Shown piece by piece: positions 8,901 to 16,287 of a stretch of DNA of 64,000 nt. Position 1 is the stretch's first letter. Every line of letters begins with the position of its first letter. This DNA is from JANLTX01 sp049840835. GTDB lineage: Bacteria > Armatimonadota > Armatimonadia > Armatimonadales > Armatimonadaceae. The translations under genes were made by a program, and so were the position numbers. A model generated the notes under the pieces. It had not been told where the DNA came from and made no database searches. It worked only from the letters and a program-made list of their open reading frames with translations. The stretch spans positions 62,001-126,000 of the forward strand of contig JASGJG010000017.1 in assembly GCA_049840835.1 (NCBI GenBank). Reading direction: 5' to 3'.

Positions 8901-9801
8901 GGACAACCTAATCCAATACGAACGTCCATATATTTTAATTGATGATTTTTCTTATTATCTTAATAAAGAGAATAGAATTGCCGAGGTCGATGACGTAATT
9001 CGTCTTCTAGAAGCCTGTTTGATTCATTTTCCGAAATCTAAATCTGATATGCCGCAAAATTTTGGATATCATCTTGGTGAACTACTTGATTATCTCAATG
9101 AACAAGATGCTTCCCATGACAAGCAAATTTTCTTGGAATGGAATTTTATGCGTTTTCTTTCTTACTCAAGGCGACCGAAAAAATTGCAAAAGGAGTTATC
9201 TACAAATCCTAATTTTTTTATACAAGTAATCTCTATTGCTTACTTGCAGGATAACGGTGAACCAGATAGTGAATCGCAGATTGATGATCTAGAGGAGGAA
9301 CAGAAAAAATACCTCATAGAACAATCCAGTGAATTGCTTTATCATTGGAACACTATTCCTGGACAACTTGAAGGCGGTACTATTGATAAAGACGAACTAA
9401 ATAATTGGATTGAAGAAGTGAGAAAATTAGCAACAGAATGTAATAGATTGCATACAGTGGATAGATATATTGGAAAAGTATTTTCACATTCTCCAGTTGA
9501 TATAGATAATACATGGCCTAATAAGAATATTCGCGAACAAATGGAATCTATTAATAATAAAGATTTATTTGATGCATTTGAAAATCAAGTTTTTAATAAT
9601 CGTGGAGTGACAACACGAATGCCAACTGATGGTGGTCAACAAGAGCGATTTTTAGTTGAGAGATATAGAAATTTTTCTACATTGATAAAAAGAGAGTGTC
9701 CAAGAGTAGCGCGATTACTTGGTCGAATTGCTGCAAGCTATGATCGTGACGCAAGCAGAGAAGATATCAATGCCGAATTGACTCAGGATTTTTGGAGATA
9801 A
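5986..9801 (+). CDS. large AT-rich protein, candidate nuclease/NTPase-type defence effector
   Basis: 1271 residues; GGAGAAG at 5970-5976 precedes ATG 5986. Residues about 40-170 resemble restriction-endonuclease-like N-termini of large bacterial defence-type proteins: GGFDGVV, VPKGKSFWEIGT, then KADDDYDKR, TFIFVTPRRW and VRAYDADDLVTWLE. Acidic residues plus the E-x-G and K-A positions could form a degenerate PD-(D/E)xK site, which is inference. Residues about 200-330 look like an NTPase core with a degenerate P-loop (QGDSIQDAVAF). Residues about 370-450 (GDRRILSQLSG, DPPLRNVGQLW) look like a winged-helix segment. The rest is a long helical-repeat-like region. There is no signal peptide or membrane helix. 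Composition is strongly AT-rich except for roughly 6890-7330. It is bounded by direct repeats, which suggests acquisition. I recognise the family type but not an established name. Confidence 0.6.
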   Translation: MEPSLLMVNATDINRWASHQESRNHLPRLLRRLIQFSSTDIEWISFPSDESIYQGGFDGVVRTNNENTFVPKGKSFWEIGTDSDIKGKADDDYDKRIKEVPNEEKKVSTFIFVTPRRWSKKNTWIKEKSKDSLWLNVRAYDADDLVTWLEICPAVLMWFSELIEKKPHGAQSLEFFWEKWSSSTSPSFSADLIIGGRNNEAKLIIDKINEHPSAFSVQGDSIQDAVAFISASIIGNSINNNDVLSRSVIIDDVSSWGYLSQQTDKNLILIPRFEFSEGFDNSLENRHHVIIPCSPGNSHADVVLPRIQRDAAESALKAMGISYEQGKDMATLARRSFSALRRKFAKAPLDKRPIWASPSEARTLLGALLAGAWIDHCEGDRRILSQLSGMPYEEVQKNAMRWVHESDPPLRNVGQLWFVAAREDMWRLIARYLTSDDLRRFEQAAIEVLSEPDPTIGLSSSENLVASLRGKVRAYSSNLRQGIAESLSLMSALSDTEDGKFCFGQSGDSVSNRIVRRILLPANDDISNWMTIEKELCLIAEACPEEFLDAVEDGFDTGCFDHIFQVNDEDFFSRWSPHTYLLWALETLAWSPEYLDRSSLYLAKLMRIDPKHKNGNHPDRSLYHIFLPWLPCTSANFNQRILAIDNIRKNEPDVAWTMMFDLLPTGHNRTHFTHRPNWKDWAPDSLVHPPDIEMFNTISALIERLIADAGNCIHRWCQLIVASARSSYRDHYDLLFDAFNKLKPADFSSKEVALFRDQLRKIIIRHKEFPDADWSLPKDLLSNYEKLSNEFEPQDIIDIHGWLFKRYVPIAERLTEDWEKRDRLILEHRVNALDDILQKKGVNGIYQIAELSEDSTIVGNTLIQSGIAFGNIDAFIKDVISQENEKLHGVVSGILFSGAIIIGEEWMQERINFINDSDINETLKGKLFLFFPIRMLPNSAIDDASSEACHYFWTNVHHIGYPENRERLIWFLDNLIQYERPYILIDDFSYYLNKENRIAEVDDVIRLLEACLIHFPKSKSDMPQNFGYHLGELLDYLNEQDASHDKQIFLEWNFMRFLSYSRRPKKLQKELSTNPNFFIQVISIAYLQDNGEPDSESQIDDLEEEQKKYLIEQSSELLYHWNTIPGQLEGGTIDKDELNNWIEEVRKLATECNRLHTVDRYIGKVFSHSPVDIDNTWPNKNIREQMESINNKDLFDAFENQVFNNRGVTTRMPTDGGQQERFLVERYRNFSTLIKRECPRVARLLGRIAASYDRDASREDINAELTQDFWR

Positions 9802-9815
9802 ATTGCATCCATGAG
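9802..9815. repeat. right direct repeat bordering the AT-rich block
   Basis: ATTGCATCCATGAG, one mismatch from the left copy at 5732-5745. It begins directly after the stop codon (9799-9801) of the 1271-aa gene and ends within the first codons of the metzincin-like gene. Confidence 0.6.
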
Positions 9816-10533
9816 CCAGAAGCGAGTACGCATGGTCTACCTCAGTCCGGCAGACCGCCCATTTGTACCGGCGTATGCGGAAGGACTGGCGCGAGTGGCG
9901 CGCACGTTTCAATCCTGGCTGGCAGAGCAAACAGGCGGGCCGACTATCGCGCTATACGAACCGAATGTTGTGGAGTGGTATGTATTGCCTCATATGGTGC
10001 GCTTCTATCAGAGTGCGCCTAAGGAATCTCGGACCCGGCAGGAACAACGCGCCGCGCTTCGGGCACAGTCTGAGGCATCGGGTGGGAGAGAGAACGATGC
10101 GCTGCGCAAGCTATGCACCACGGACCGATTCTGGGACACCGTATTGGCAGATGCTTTCGCGCTTACCGGGGCGTACTACGATGACCCGGAGAACCGCTGG
10201 GTCTTCAATGTCGATGCCGAGCCGCTCTGTGGGCAAGTAATCGGTGGCACCAACGGCGTCGCCCTGAACGGTAGCAACGACTTACGAGGTGTTGCTGGAC
10301 TGGAGCTGATTCCGACCTGCCCCTGTGAGCCAACAGCGAATCCAGGGTTCGGGCGCTGGGTCGGGGGCTTCGGCCATGAGCTAGGGCATGCGCTCGGCCT
10401 GCCGCACCCGGACGACAGCCCCGGTGGCCCTCATGACAACAGCCTTATGTACCTGGGCTACTCCACCTTCCCGAACACCTACCTGCGCCCCAAAGAGATA
10501 GAGGTCATGAAAGCCACGGGGTTTTTAACGTAA
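9811..10533 (+). CDS. metzincin-like zinc metalloprotease
   Basis: 240 residues with a complete zinc-binding HExxHxxGxxH motif (GHELGHALGLPHP, His189, Glu190, His193, His199). A candidate Met-turn, SLMYLGY (Met213), lies 14 residues later. This is the metzincin signature; the rest of the sequence is unlike any subfamily I can name. No signal peptide is visible, so it is either cytoplasmic or exported by another route. Four cysteines between about 102 and 172 could form disulphides. Composition is host-like, in sharp contrast to the gene upstream. The start ATG lies within the right direct repeat. Substrate unknown. Confidence 0.75.
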   Translation: MSQKRVRMVYLSPADRPFVPAYAEGLARVARTFQSWLAEQTGGPTIALYEPNVVEWYVLPHMVRFYQSAPKESRTRQEQRAALRAQSEASGGRENDALRKLCTTDRFWDTVLADAFALTGAYYDDPENRWVFNVDAEPLCGQVIGGTNGVALNGSNDLRGVAGLELIPTCPCEPTANPGFGRWVGGFGHELGHALGLPHPDDSPGGPHDNSLMYLGYSTFPNTYLRPKEIEVMKATGFLT

Positions 10534-10558
10534 AAGCCTCGCAGGGGCGCTTGTGCTT

Positions 10559-10587
10559 CGGAACGTTTTTTCTACTCCCACGGAATG
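10559..10587 (+). promoter_or_regulatory. spaced CGGAACG/CGGAATG pair, likely SARP-type operator
   Basis: CGGAACG at 10559-10565 and CGGAATG at 10581-10587, a 22-bp period, separated by a T-rich spacer. The arrangement is repeated at 14908-14937 upstream of the VOC gene. SARP/AfsR-type activators bind direct heptamer repeats spaced 11 or 22 bp, and such a regulator is encoded between the two sites. Confidence 0.5.
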
Positions 10588-10645
10588 GTGGCACAACGCG
10601 GCGCGGGGAGAATAGGGACACTTCTATTTTGGGAAAGGCCCCCTC

Positions 10646-11440
10646 ATGAAACTTACCCTTCTGGCAACTCTTGCCACAGCCCTGTTCACGACCGCGATGC
10701 TGGCTCAGGCGGGAGCAGCCGATATGGATTCCCCCCAGCCCGGAGAGTCTGCCGCCAAACCCACCATTGTCCTTGTCCATGGCGCGTTCGCCGATGCTTC
10801 CGGCTGGCGGTCTGTTATTCCCCTACTGGAGAAAAGCGGCTATTTTGTGGTTGCCGTGCAGAACCCCCTGACTTCGTTCCAGGCAGATATCGCCACCACG
10901 AAGCGGGTCATAGATGCACAGAAAGGGCCGGTCATCGTTGTTGGGCACTCCTACGGGGGAGCCGTGATTACCGGAGCCGCCGCAGGTGCCGCCAATGTCA
11001 AAGCCCTGGTCTATATCAACGCCTTCGCTCCAGATGCGAACGAGCCTATCGGTGCCTTCAACGAGAAATATCCGAGCGCCCTCGGTCCGGCGATAGTGCC
11101 GGATGCCGCCGGTTTTCTCTACATAGACCGCGCGAAGTTCCACAGTGTCTTCTGTGCTGATGTCCCACCGGCAGAGGCACGAATCATGGCAGCCACGCAG
11201 AAACCGGTACTGGGGGAGAGCTTCGGCCAGTCTGTGCCGAATCCAGCCTGGAAGACTATTCCCTCATGGTATCTGGTGGGCAAAGAGGACCAGGCCATCA
11301 ACCCCGAGCTGGAGCGTTTCTTTGCAAAGCGAATGGGCGCCACTACCCGCGAAATATCCTCCAGCCATGTACCTTTCGTCTCTCAACCGAAAGTGGTAGT
11401 GCAGCTAATCGAAGAGGCCGCCCGCACTATAGCGAAGTAG
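10646..11440 (+). CDS. exported alpha/beta hydrolase
   Basis: 264 residues beginning with a Sec-type signal peptide (MKLTLLATLATALFTTAMLA, cleavage near AQA-GAA at about 23). The mature part is a compact alpha/beta hydrolase: VLVHGAFADASGW supplies the oxyanion loop, Ser102 in VVGHSYGGAV is the nucleophile, and Asp (GKEDQAI) and His (SSHVPF) follow in the expected places. It is related to the small esterase/haloperoxidase-like group often annotated as EstC-type. A periplasmic esterase or carboxylic-acid hydrolase is the likely role; the substrate is unknown. The promoter region carries the CGGAACG pair also found before the VOC operon, suggesting control by the AfsR-like regulator encoded next to it. 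Confidence 0.82.
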   Translation: MKLTLLATLATALFTTAMLAQAGAADMDSPQPGESAAKPTIVLVHGAFADASGWRSVIPLLEKSGYFVVAVQNPLTSFQADIATTKRVIDAQKGPVIVVGHSYGGAVITGAAAGAANVKALVYINAFAPDANEPIGAFNEKYPSALGPAIVPDAAGFLYIDRAKFHSVFCADVPPAEARIMAATQKPVLGESFGQSVPNPAWKTIPSWYLVGKEDQAINPELERFFAKRMGATTREISSSHVPFVSQPKVVVQLIEEAARTIAK

Positions 11441-11454
11441 CGAGTCATTTTGTC

Positions 11455-11607
11455 CGCGGGTTGAAAACCCACGTCTAGATGGCCTTCGGCCAGCCGTCCT
11501 CCGGACGGGGGAGTAGGTATAGGGGGCCTTCCGGTAATCCATGGATTTGCGTCCAGAGGACGCCCGGCGAGCTTGCTCGTCACCTAGACGTGGGTTTTCA
11601 ACCCGCG
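11455..11607. repeat. MITE-like palindromic element, perfect 24-bp arms
   Basis: Arms 11455-11478 and 11584-11607 are exact reverse complements. Inner small hairpins include GGCC-TTC-GGCC at 11481-11491, GTCC-TCC-GGAC at 11496-11506 and CGTCC-AGA-GGACG near 11550. It fills the gap between the convergent hydrolase and regulator genes and may also end both transcripts. No coding content. Confidence 0.8.
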
Positions 11608-11619
11608 ATACCTAAACTG

Positions 11620-14600
11620 CTACCTACCCAGCGTGTCCAGGGCATACTCGGCGGCCTGCTCCCAGGTCAGAGTGTGCCCGGCATTCCAGGCTGTAGAGAA
11701 AGTATCTTCTCCCAGGGCGGAGCGGGCCTCGCTTAGTTGCCTTGCGTACACTTCCCCCTCTTTGCGTGGCATAACCTCGCCGATGCTTTCTCGCAATGCC
11801 TGAGCAGCGCTCCAGAGCGAGACAGCGGAACGGGGATCACCCTCCCGCACTGCGGTCGCCAGTGCGTGCAGCGTTGCCGCAACACCCATTTTCTCTTTCA
11901 GCTCTTTGTGTAAAGGCAGGCACTCCTGAAATAGTGCCTGCCCTGTGGCTTCATCACCCTGAGCGTAGGCCAGACTACCCAGCATGCTGAGTGTCCATGC
12001 TATTCCGCGCTTCAGTCGCCCCTCCTGGAAAAGGGTTAGACTCTCTTGGAGCAGAGTATGCGCCGCTATAAGCTCTCCCTGCGCGAACGCTGCCTCCCCC
12101 AGATATTGTAGAGAGGTTGCCATGCCAGACTTCTCGCCCAGGTCTTGAAAGATACCCAGGCTTTCTTGAAACAGCTCCTGAGCCCGCAGGTAATCCCCCT
12201 GCCGGAACGCTATTTTCCCCTGATAGTTGTAGGACCAGGCAATGCCATTCCTGTCTTTCAGGTCGTTGAGATGAGATAGGCTCTCCTCATGCATCGCCTG
12301 CGCCTCGGTAAGATTACCCAGGGTAGCGGTCACACTCCCCAGAGTATTGAGCACCCACGCCATCTTGGCCCGATCTCCCAGCTCTCGGTAAATTGGCAGG
12401 CTCTCTGCCAGCAGGCTTTTCGCTTCCCGAAAATCACCCAGGTTGAGTGCCGTGGCTCCCAGATTGGCAAGCCCAAGGGCGATTCCGGGCTTATCTCCCA
12501 GTTGCCTGCGCATATTCAGACTCTCTTCGTACAACACTTGCGCGGCAGTATAATTTCCCAGGTCATGCTGGATAATTCCCAGATTGCCTGCAGCCTCGGC
12601 AATGCCTTTGCTCTCCCCCAGCTCCCGGCGAATAGAGAGACTTTCCTCAAACAGCGCCTGCGCCGCTACGTGGTCGCTCTGACGGCGCGCCAGCGCTCCC
12701 AGTGCGTTCAGCGCTTTCGCCCGGATAGTGGTTCTTGCCTGCGCCTCTGCGTGTTCCAATGCCTGGGTGAGGTACATTCGGCCTGCGCTGAAATCGCCAT
12801 GTATATACCAGTAGAGCCGCAGGGCACACGCCAGCCGCAGAGCGCTCTCCCCAGAGCAAAGACCCTGCTGACTACGTACCAGAGTCACGCACAGGTTGTC
12901 GTACTCAGTTGCCAAGCGGCGGAGCCACTCTGCCTGCTGCGGTCCGCTCAGGTGCGGGTCCGCCTCTTCCGCCAGAGCCACAAACCATTCCTGGTGCTGT
13001 GTCAGGAAGCTCGGGGTCTCGCCGCTTGCCGTCAGTCGCTCGCTGGCGAACTGCCGCACCATCTCCAGCATGCGGAAGCGCCCATCTGCCAGGGTAATGA
13101 GTGATTTATCTACCAGAGCGGTCAGGTGTGGGAGAGTGTCCGGCAGACTGCTATCGCTACAGATTCCTTCTGCGGCTTCCAGAGTCCAGCCGCCAGCGAA
13201 GACTGAGAGCCGCTGCAGTAGCAAGCGCTCCGATTCGGTGAGCAGTGCATAGGACCAGTCCAGTGCGGCCCGCAGAGTCTGCTGGCGCGCCTGACCTGTA
13301 TGGCTCTTACTGGTCAGCAACCCCAGAGAAGAATCCAGGCGAGCCGCGATTTGCTCTACGGTCATGACCCGAACCTGGGCAGCGGCCAGTTCTATTGCTA
13401 GCGGGATTCCCTCCAGGTAGTAGCAGATCTGAGCCACCGACTGTGCGTTTGTTCCAGTGAGAGAGAAGGTCTTCTGAACTGCTTCGGCCCGCTCCACAAA
13501 GAGCTGCAGGCTGTCATACTCCATCAGCACCCGCAGCAGGGTCGCCCGGCGTTCCGGTAGATGCGCGGGGTCCGGTGCGGGCAGAGCAGGCACGCTCCAA
13601 ACTTTCTCTCCGGTGATTCCCAGTGCTTCCCGGCTGGTAGCCAGAAGCCGCACTCCCGCGCTCTCGGAAAGTAACCTTTCGGCTATCTTCGCGCAGGCAG
13701 TCAGTAGATGTTCGCAGTTATCTAGAACCAGTAGTAGCTGCTTACTGCGCAGGTGCTCGGTAATGCTTTCTAGCAGGTGCTTCCCCGGCTCCTCTTTCAC
13801 CCCCAGCACCGAAGCTAGCTGTACAGATACTTGCTGCTCGTCGGAGAGCGAGTCCAGTGATATCAGCCAGACACCATCGGGGTACTCCCGCGCCACATCT
13901 CGGGCAATAGCCAGTGCCAGCCGTGTCTTCCCGATGCCACCTACCCCGGTTAGGGTCACCAGGCGCGAGCGGCGCAGGCAATCAGCCACTTCTAATCGCT
14001 CATCTTCACGGCCAATCAGTTCGGTGAGCGCATGAGGGACATATCCTGTGACAGAAGGAGCAGGTGCTACGGGGGCTACTACGGCACGTGTGCCGCCCTG
14101 CGGAGCAACTTCCGACCGAAGACGGTTGTAGAGAGCACGGGTCTCCTCATCGGGAGACATCTGAGGCAGCTCTCGAAGCTGCTCGGTGTACTTTCGATAG
14201 ACCTGGAGCGCAGCATTCCTATCTCCACTACGAGTCAGAGCTTCCATCAGCCCCCGGCGTGCGGCCTCCCGCCAGGGATCCAGTCCAACTGCATGCCGGT
14301 AGTGCCCTACTGCAGCCTCGTAGTTTCCGGCTTCGAGTGCGGAATCGCCCAGAGCCTGCAACGCCTGCAAGCATTCCTGCTCCCGCTTCTCGCGCTCCTG
14401 GAACACCCACTCTTCGGAGCAGCTTTCCAAGAGCGGGCCCGTATAAAGCGCAACGGCTCGCTCTCGCTCAGAGAGATTCGGGCTGCCTATCGTGGCATCG
14501 AAGGCGCGAACATCTACCAGGGCATTGGTAAGGTCCAGGCGCAGGGTGTGGCGGCTGGGGGACTCCAGGCGGTGCGCCTGGCTGCCCAGTGCCTGGCGCA

Positions 14601-14838
14601 GCTCGCTCACAATGGGGCGCAGATTGGAGAAGGCGCGGGTCTGGTTCACATCGGGCCAGAGGGTACCCGCCAGCCAGTCGCGCTCTACCAGGCGGTTGTG
14701 GCGCAGGGTAAGAAGGGCCAGCAGCCACAGTGCCTTGCGCGACCGCAGCGGAGGCAGCGGTTGTCCTTCAATCAGAACCTGGATGGGACCGAAAAGCGTG
14801 ATGCCGAGCGCACAAGTAGCTGTCTCGGGGACGGACAT
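11620..14838 (-). CDS. AfsR/SARP-like transcriptional regulator with NB-ARC and TPR domains
   Basis: 1072 residues. The N-terminal winged-helix DNA-binding domain (about 10-100; LRSRKALWLLALL, then RDWLAGTLWPD) and the bacterial transcriptional activation domain (about 105-245) are typical of SARP proteins. An NB-ARC/STAND ATPase follows, with Walker A GVGGIGKTRLALAIA and Walker B LLLVLDNCEHL, and later the GIPLAIELAAA motif. The C-terminal third (about 690-1040) is a long run of tetratricopeptide repeats (EESLSIRRELGE, EESLNMRRQLGD). Such proteins switch on neighbouring genes when a ligand or partner binds the TPR region. AAAGGAG lies 10 nt before ATG 14838. The promoters of the genes on both sides share a spaced CGGAACG pair, the probable binding site. 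Confidence 0.92.
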   Translation of the reverse strand: MSVPETATCALGITLFGPIQVLIEGQPLPPLRSRKALWLLALLTLRHNRLVERDWLAGTLWPDVNQTRAFSNLRPIVSELRQALGSQAHRLESPSRHTLRLDLTNALVDVRAFDATIGSPNLSERERAVALYTGPLLESCSEEWVFQEREKREQECLQALQALGDSALEAGNYEAAVGHYRHAVGLDPWREAARRGLMEALTRSGDRNAALQVYRKYTEQLRELPQMSPDEETRALYNRLRSEVAPQGGTRAVVAPVAPAPSVTGYVPHALTELIGREDERLEVADCLRRSRLVTLTGVGGIGKTRLALAIARDVAREYPDGVWLISLDSLSDEQQVSVQLASVLGVKEEPGKHLLESITEHLRSKQLLLVLDNCEHLLTACAKIAERLLSESAGVRLLATSREALGITGEKVWSVPALPAPDPAHLPERRATLLRVLMEYDSLQLFVERAEAVQKTFSLTGTNAQSVAQICYYLEGIPLAIELAAAQVRVMTVEQIAARLDSSLGLLTSKSHTGQARQQTLRAALDWSYALLTESERLLLQRLSVFAGGWTLEAAEGICSDSSLPDTLPHLTALVDKSLITLADGRFRMLEMVRQFASERLTASGETPSFLTQHQEWFVALAEEADPHLSGPQQAEWLRRLATEYDNLCVTLVRSQQGLCSGESALRLACALRLYWYIHGDFSAGRMYLTQALEHAEAQARTTIRAKALNALGALARRQSDHVAAQALFEESLSIRRELGESKGIAEAAGNLGIIQHDLGNYTAAQVLYEESLNMRRQLGDKPGIALGLANLGATALNLGDFREAKSLLAESLPIYRELGDRAKMAWVLNTLGSVTATLGNLTEAQAMHEESLSHLNDLKDRNGIAWSYNYQGKIAFRQGDYLRAQELFQESLGIFQDLGEKSGMATSLQYLGEAAFAQGELIAAHTLLQESLTLFQEGRLKRGIAWTLSMLGSLAYAQGDEATGQALFQECLPLHKELKEKMGVAATLHALATAVREGDPRSAVSLWSAAQALRESIGEVMPRKEGEVYARQLSEARSALGEDTFSTAWNAGHTLTWEQAAEYALDTLGR

Positions 14839-14907
14839 GAACGGACGGCTCCTTTTCCCGGAAGGCAGAGCTGTGGGTAGATACGGTTGGTCCCTAAATC
14901 AGTCGCG

Positions 14908-14937
14908 CGGAACGTTTTTTCCTGCTCTGTCGGAACG
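14908..14937 (+). promoter_or_regulatory. spaced CGGAACG pair between regulator and VOC operon
   Basis: CGGAACG at 14908-14914 and again at 14931-14937 (23-bp period), T-rich between. It closely resembles the site at 10559-10587. In both cases a possible -10 (ATAATG here, GAATAG there) begins 22 nt after the second heptamer. It lies between the divergent regulator and VOC genes, so it could serve autoregulation as well. Confidence 0.5.
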
Positions 14938-14984
14938 GTGCCGAGAATCCTGGCTTCGGATAATGCCAGCGTAAGGAAACCTCT

Positions 14985-15692
14985 ATGAAACAGCGAAACA
15001 GCGCACCGCTCGGCAATCGACTGCAGGGCGTGCAGCACTTCGGGCTAACTGTGCAGAACATGGACCGCGCCTTCGCGTTCTACACGGAAGTACTCGGCGG
15101 CACCGAGATCATGCGCGATGGTGATTTTCAGGGGGAGCGAATCCACAACACTCTGCTCACCGACCAGGAGATAGAGGCGCGTGCTCGCCGGGTCAATCCA
15201 CGAACCATGGGTGTCCCGGACCTGAAAGGCGGCACACAGCGCCTGGATGTGCGCTTTATCCAGTTCGACAATGTGGTAATCGAGCTACTGCAGTACCGCG
15301 ACTCCAGCCAGCCTGCCGGGAGTGGCCCCAGCTTCGCCGAGCCACTGGATCCCATGAGTCCCGCCTTCCCAAGAATGATGCACATCTGCTTCCATATCCG
15401 CGATGATGTGGATTTCAATAAGTTCATTACAGACCTGGAAACAGAGTCGGCACGGCGGGGAATGACACAGGTAAAAGCCAACCGTGTCGTCACGGTAACT
15501 ACCGAGCAGGAGCGAAAGGCAGCCCCGCCGGAGGCCAACAGCAATGGTATTACCGAAGGTCGTTCCAACGGCTGGAGGTTGATCTACTGCAAAGGCCCCG
15601 AGGGCGAGCAGCTGGAGTTCGTGCAGGCGCTCGGACCGGTGAAACGTGTCTTCGATAGCGCCCGCGAAGCGCGCCAGAAAGCCAGGCAATGA
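14985..15692 (+). CDS. VOC/glyoxalase-superfamily protein
   Basis: 235 residues. The vicinal-oxygen-chelate fold is shown by QHFGLTVQNMDRAFAFYTEVLGG at the N-terminus (about 15-38), a metal-ligand-type His in the first strand, and the paired later segment MHICFHIRDDVDFNKFITDL with a closing YCKGPEGEQLEFVQ strand containing the usual glutamate. VOC enzymes act as glyoxalases, extradiol dioxygenases or epimerases; which one cannot be told. Its stop overlaps the start of the cupin gene by 4 nt, so the two are translationally coupled. First gene of a four-gene operon behind the CGGAACG pair. Confidence 0.8.
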   Translation: MKQRNSAPLGNRLQGVQHFGLTVQNMDRAFAFYTEVLGGTEIMRDGDFQGERIHNTLLTDQEIEARARRVNPRTMGVPDLKGGTQRLDVRFIQFDNVVIELLQYRDSSQPAGSGPSFAEPLDPMSPAFPRMMHICFHIRDDVDFNKFITDLETESARRGMTQVKANRVVTVTTEQERKAAPPEANSNGITEGRSNGWRLIYCKGPEGEQLEFVQALGPVKRVFDSAREARQKARQ

Positions 15693-16264
15693 CTACAATA
15701 AACGAAACCGTCCGCCCCTTCCGCCGAATCGTAACCGGGCACGACCCGGAGGGGCATGCTGTGATTCTTTCCGATGCGCCACCCACCCGAGCGCAGCAAA
15801 TCGGTGGTCCCGGCGGCCCGACCTTCATTGAAGTCTGGAATACCACCGAAACGCCGGTTGTTATCGATCGGCAGTCCGGCGAACCGGCAGAGAGCGGCCT
15901 GGTACTGGCGCCACCGAAAGGGGGCACCCGAATCCGTGTCATCGACTTCCCTCCGGAAAGCGATGCGATTCGCCAGCTCACGGCCACCGAAGCCGCCGAG
16001 AAGTTCCGCGAGATGGGGGGCTCGGAAGCAGCACGCTCAAAGACCGATGCGCCGCACCCCCTGATGCACCGCACGCAGACCCTGGACTACGGAATCGTAC
16101 TGGAGGGGGAATTGACCCTGATCGTGGACCGTGGCGAAACCACCGCCCGAGCCGGTGACATTATTATTCAGCGCGGAACCAACCATGCGTGGGCGAATCG
16201 GTCCGAAAAAAACTGCCGCGTGGCCTTTGTTCTAATCGATGGTCAGTACACCGATGGACTGTAA
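15689..16264 (+). CDS. cupin-domain protein
   Basis: 191 residues with a single cupin barrel in the C-terminal half: HRTQTLDYGIVLEGELTLIVDRGET followed by AGDIIIQRGTNHAWANRS, the two conserved cupin motifs. The usual first-motif His cluster is reduced (HR...D), but the Glu and the second-motif His are present. The N-terminal half (RRIVTGHDPEGHAVILSDAPP) is typical of cupins next to ring-cleavage or quinone-handling genes. It starts by ATGA overlap with the VOC gene and is followed by a carboxymuconolactone-decarboxylase-like gene. The operon looks like small-aromatic or reactive-electrophile metabolism. Confidence 0.8.
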   Translation: MTTINETVRPFRRIVTGHDPEGHAVILSDAPPTRAQQIGGPGGPTFIEVWNTTETPVVIDRQSGEPAESGLVLAPPKGGTRIRVIDFPPESDAIRQLTATEAAEKFREMGGSEAARSKTDAPHPLMHRTQTLDYGIVLEGELTLIVDRGETTARAGDIIIQRGTNHAWANRSEKNCRVAFVLIDGQYTDGL

Positions 16265-16287
16265 CCCTTAACTCCAAGGAGATAGCG

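Noticed and set aside
16189..16287. N-terminal extension of the CMD protein
   Set aside because: It overlaps the cupin gene, and AAGGAG is placed for ATG 16288.
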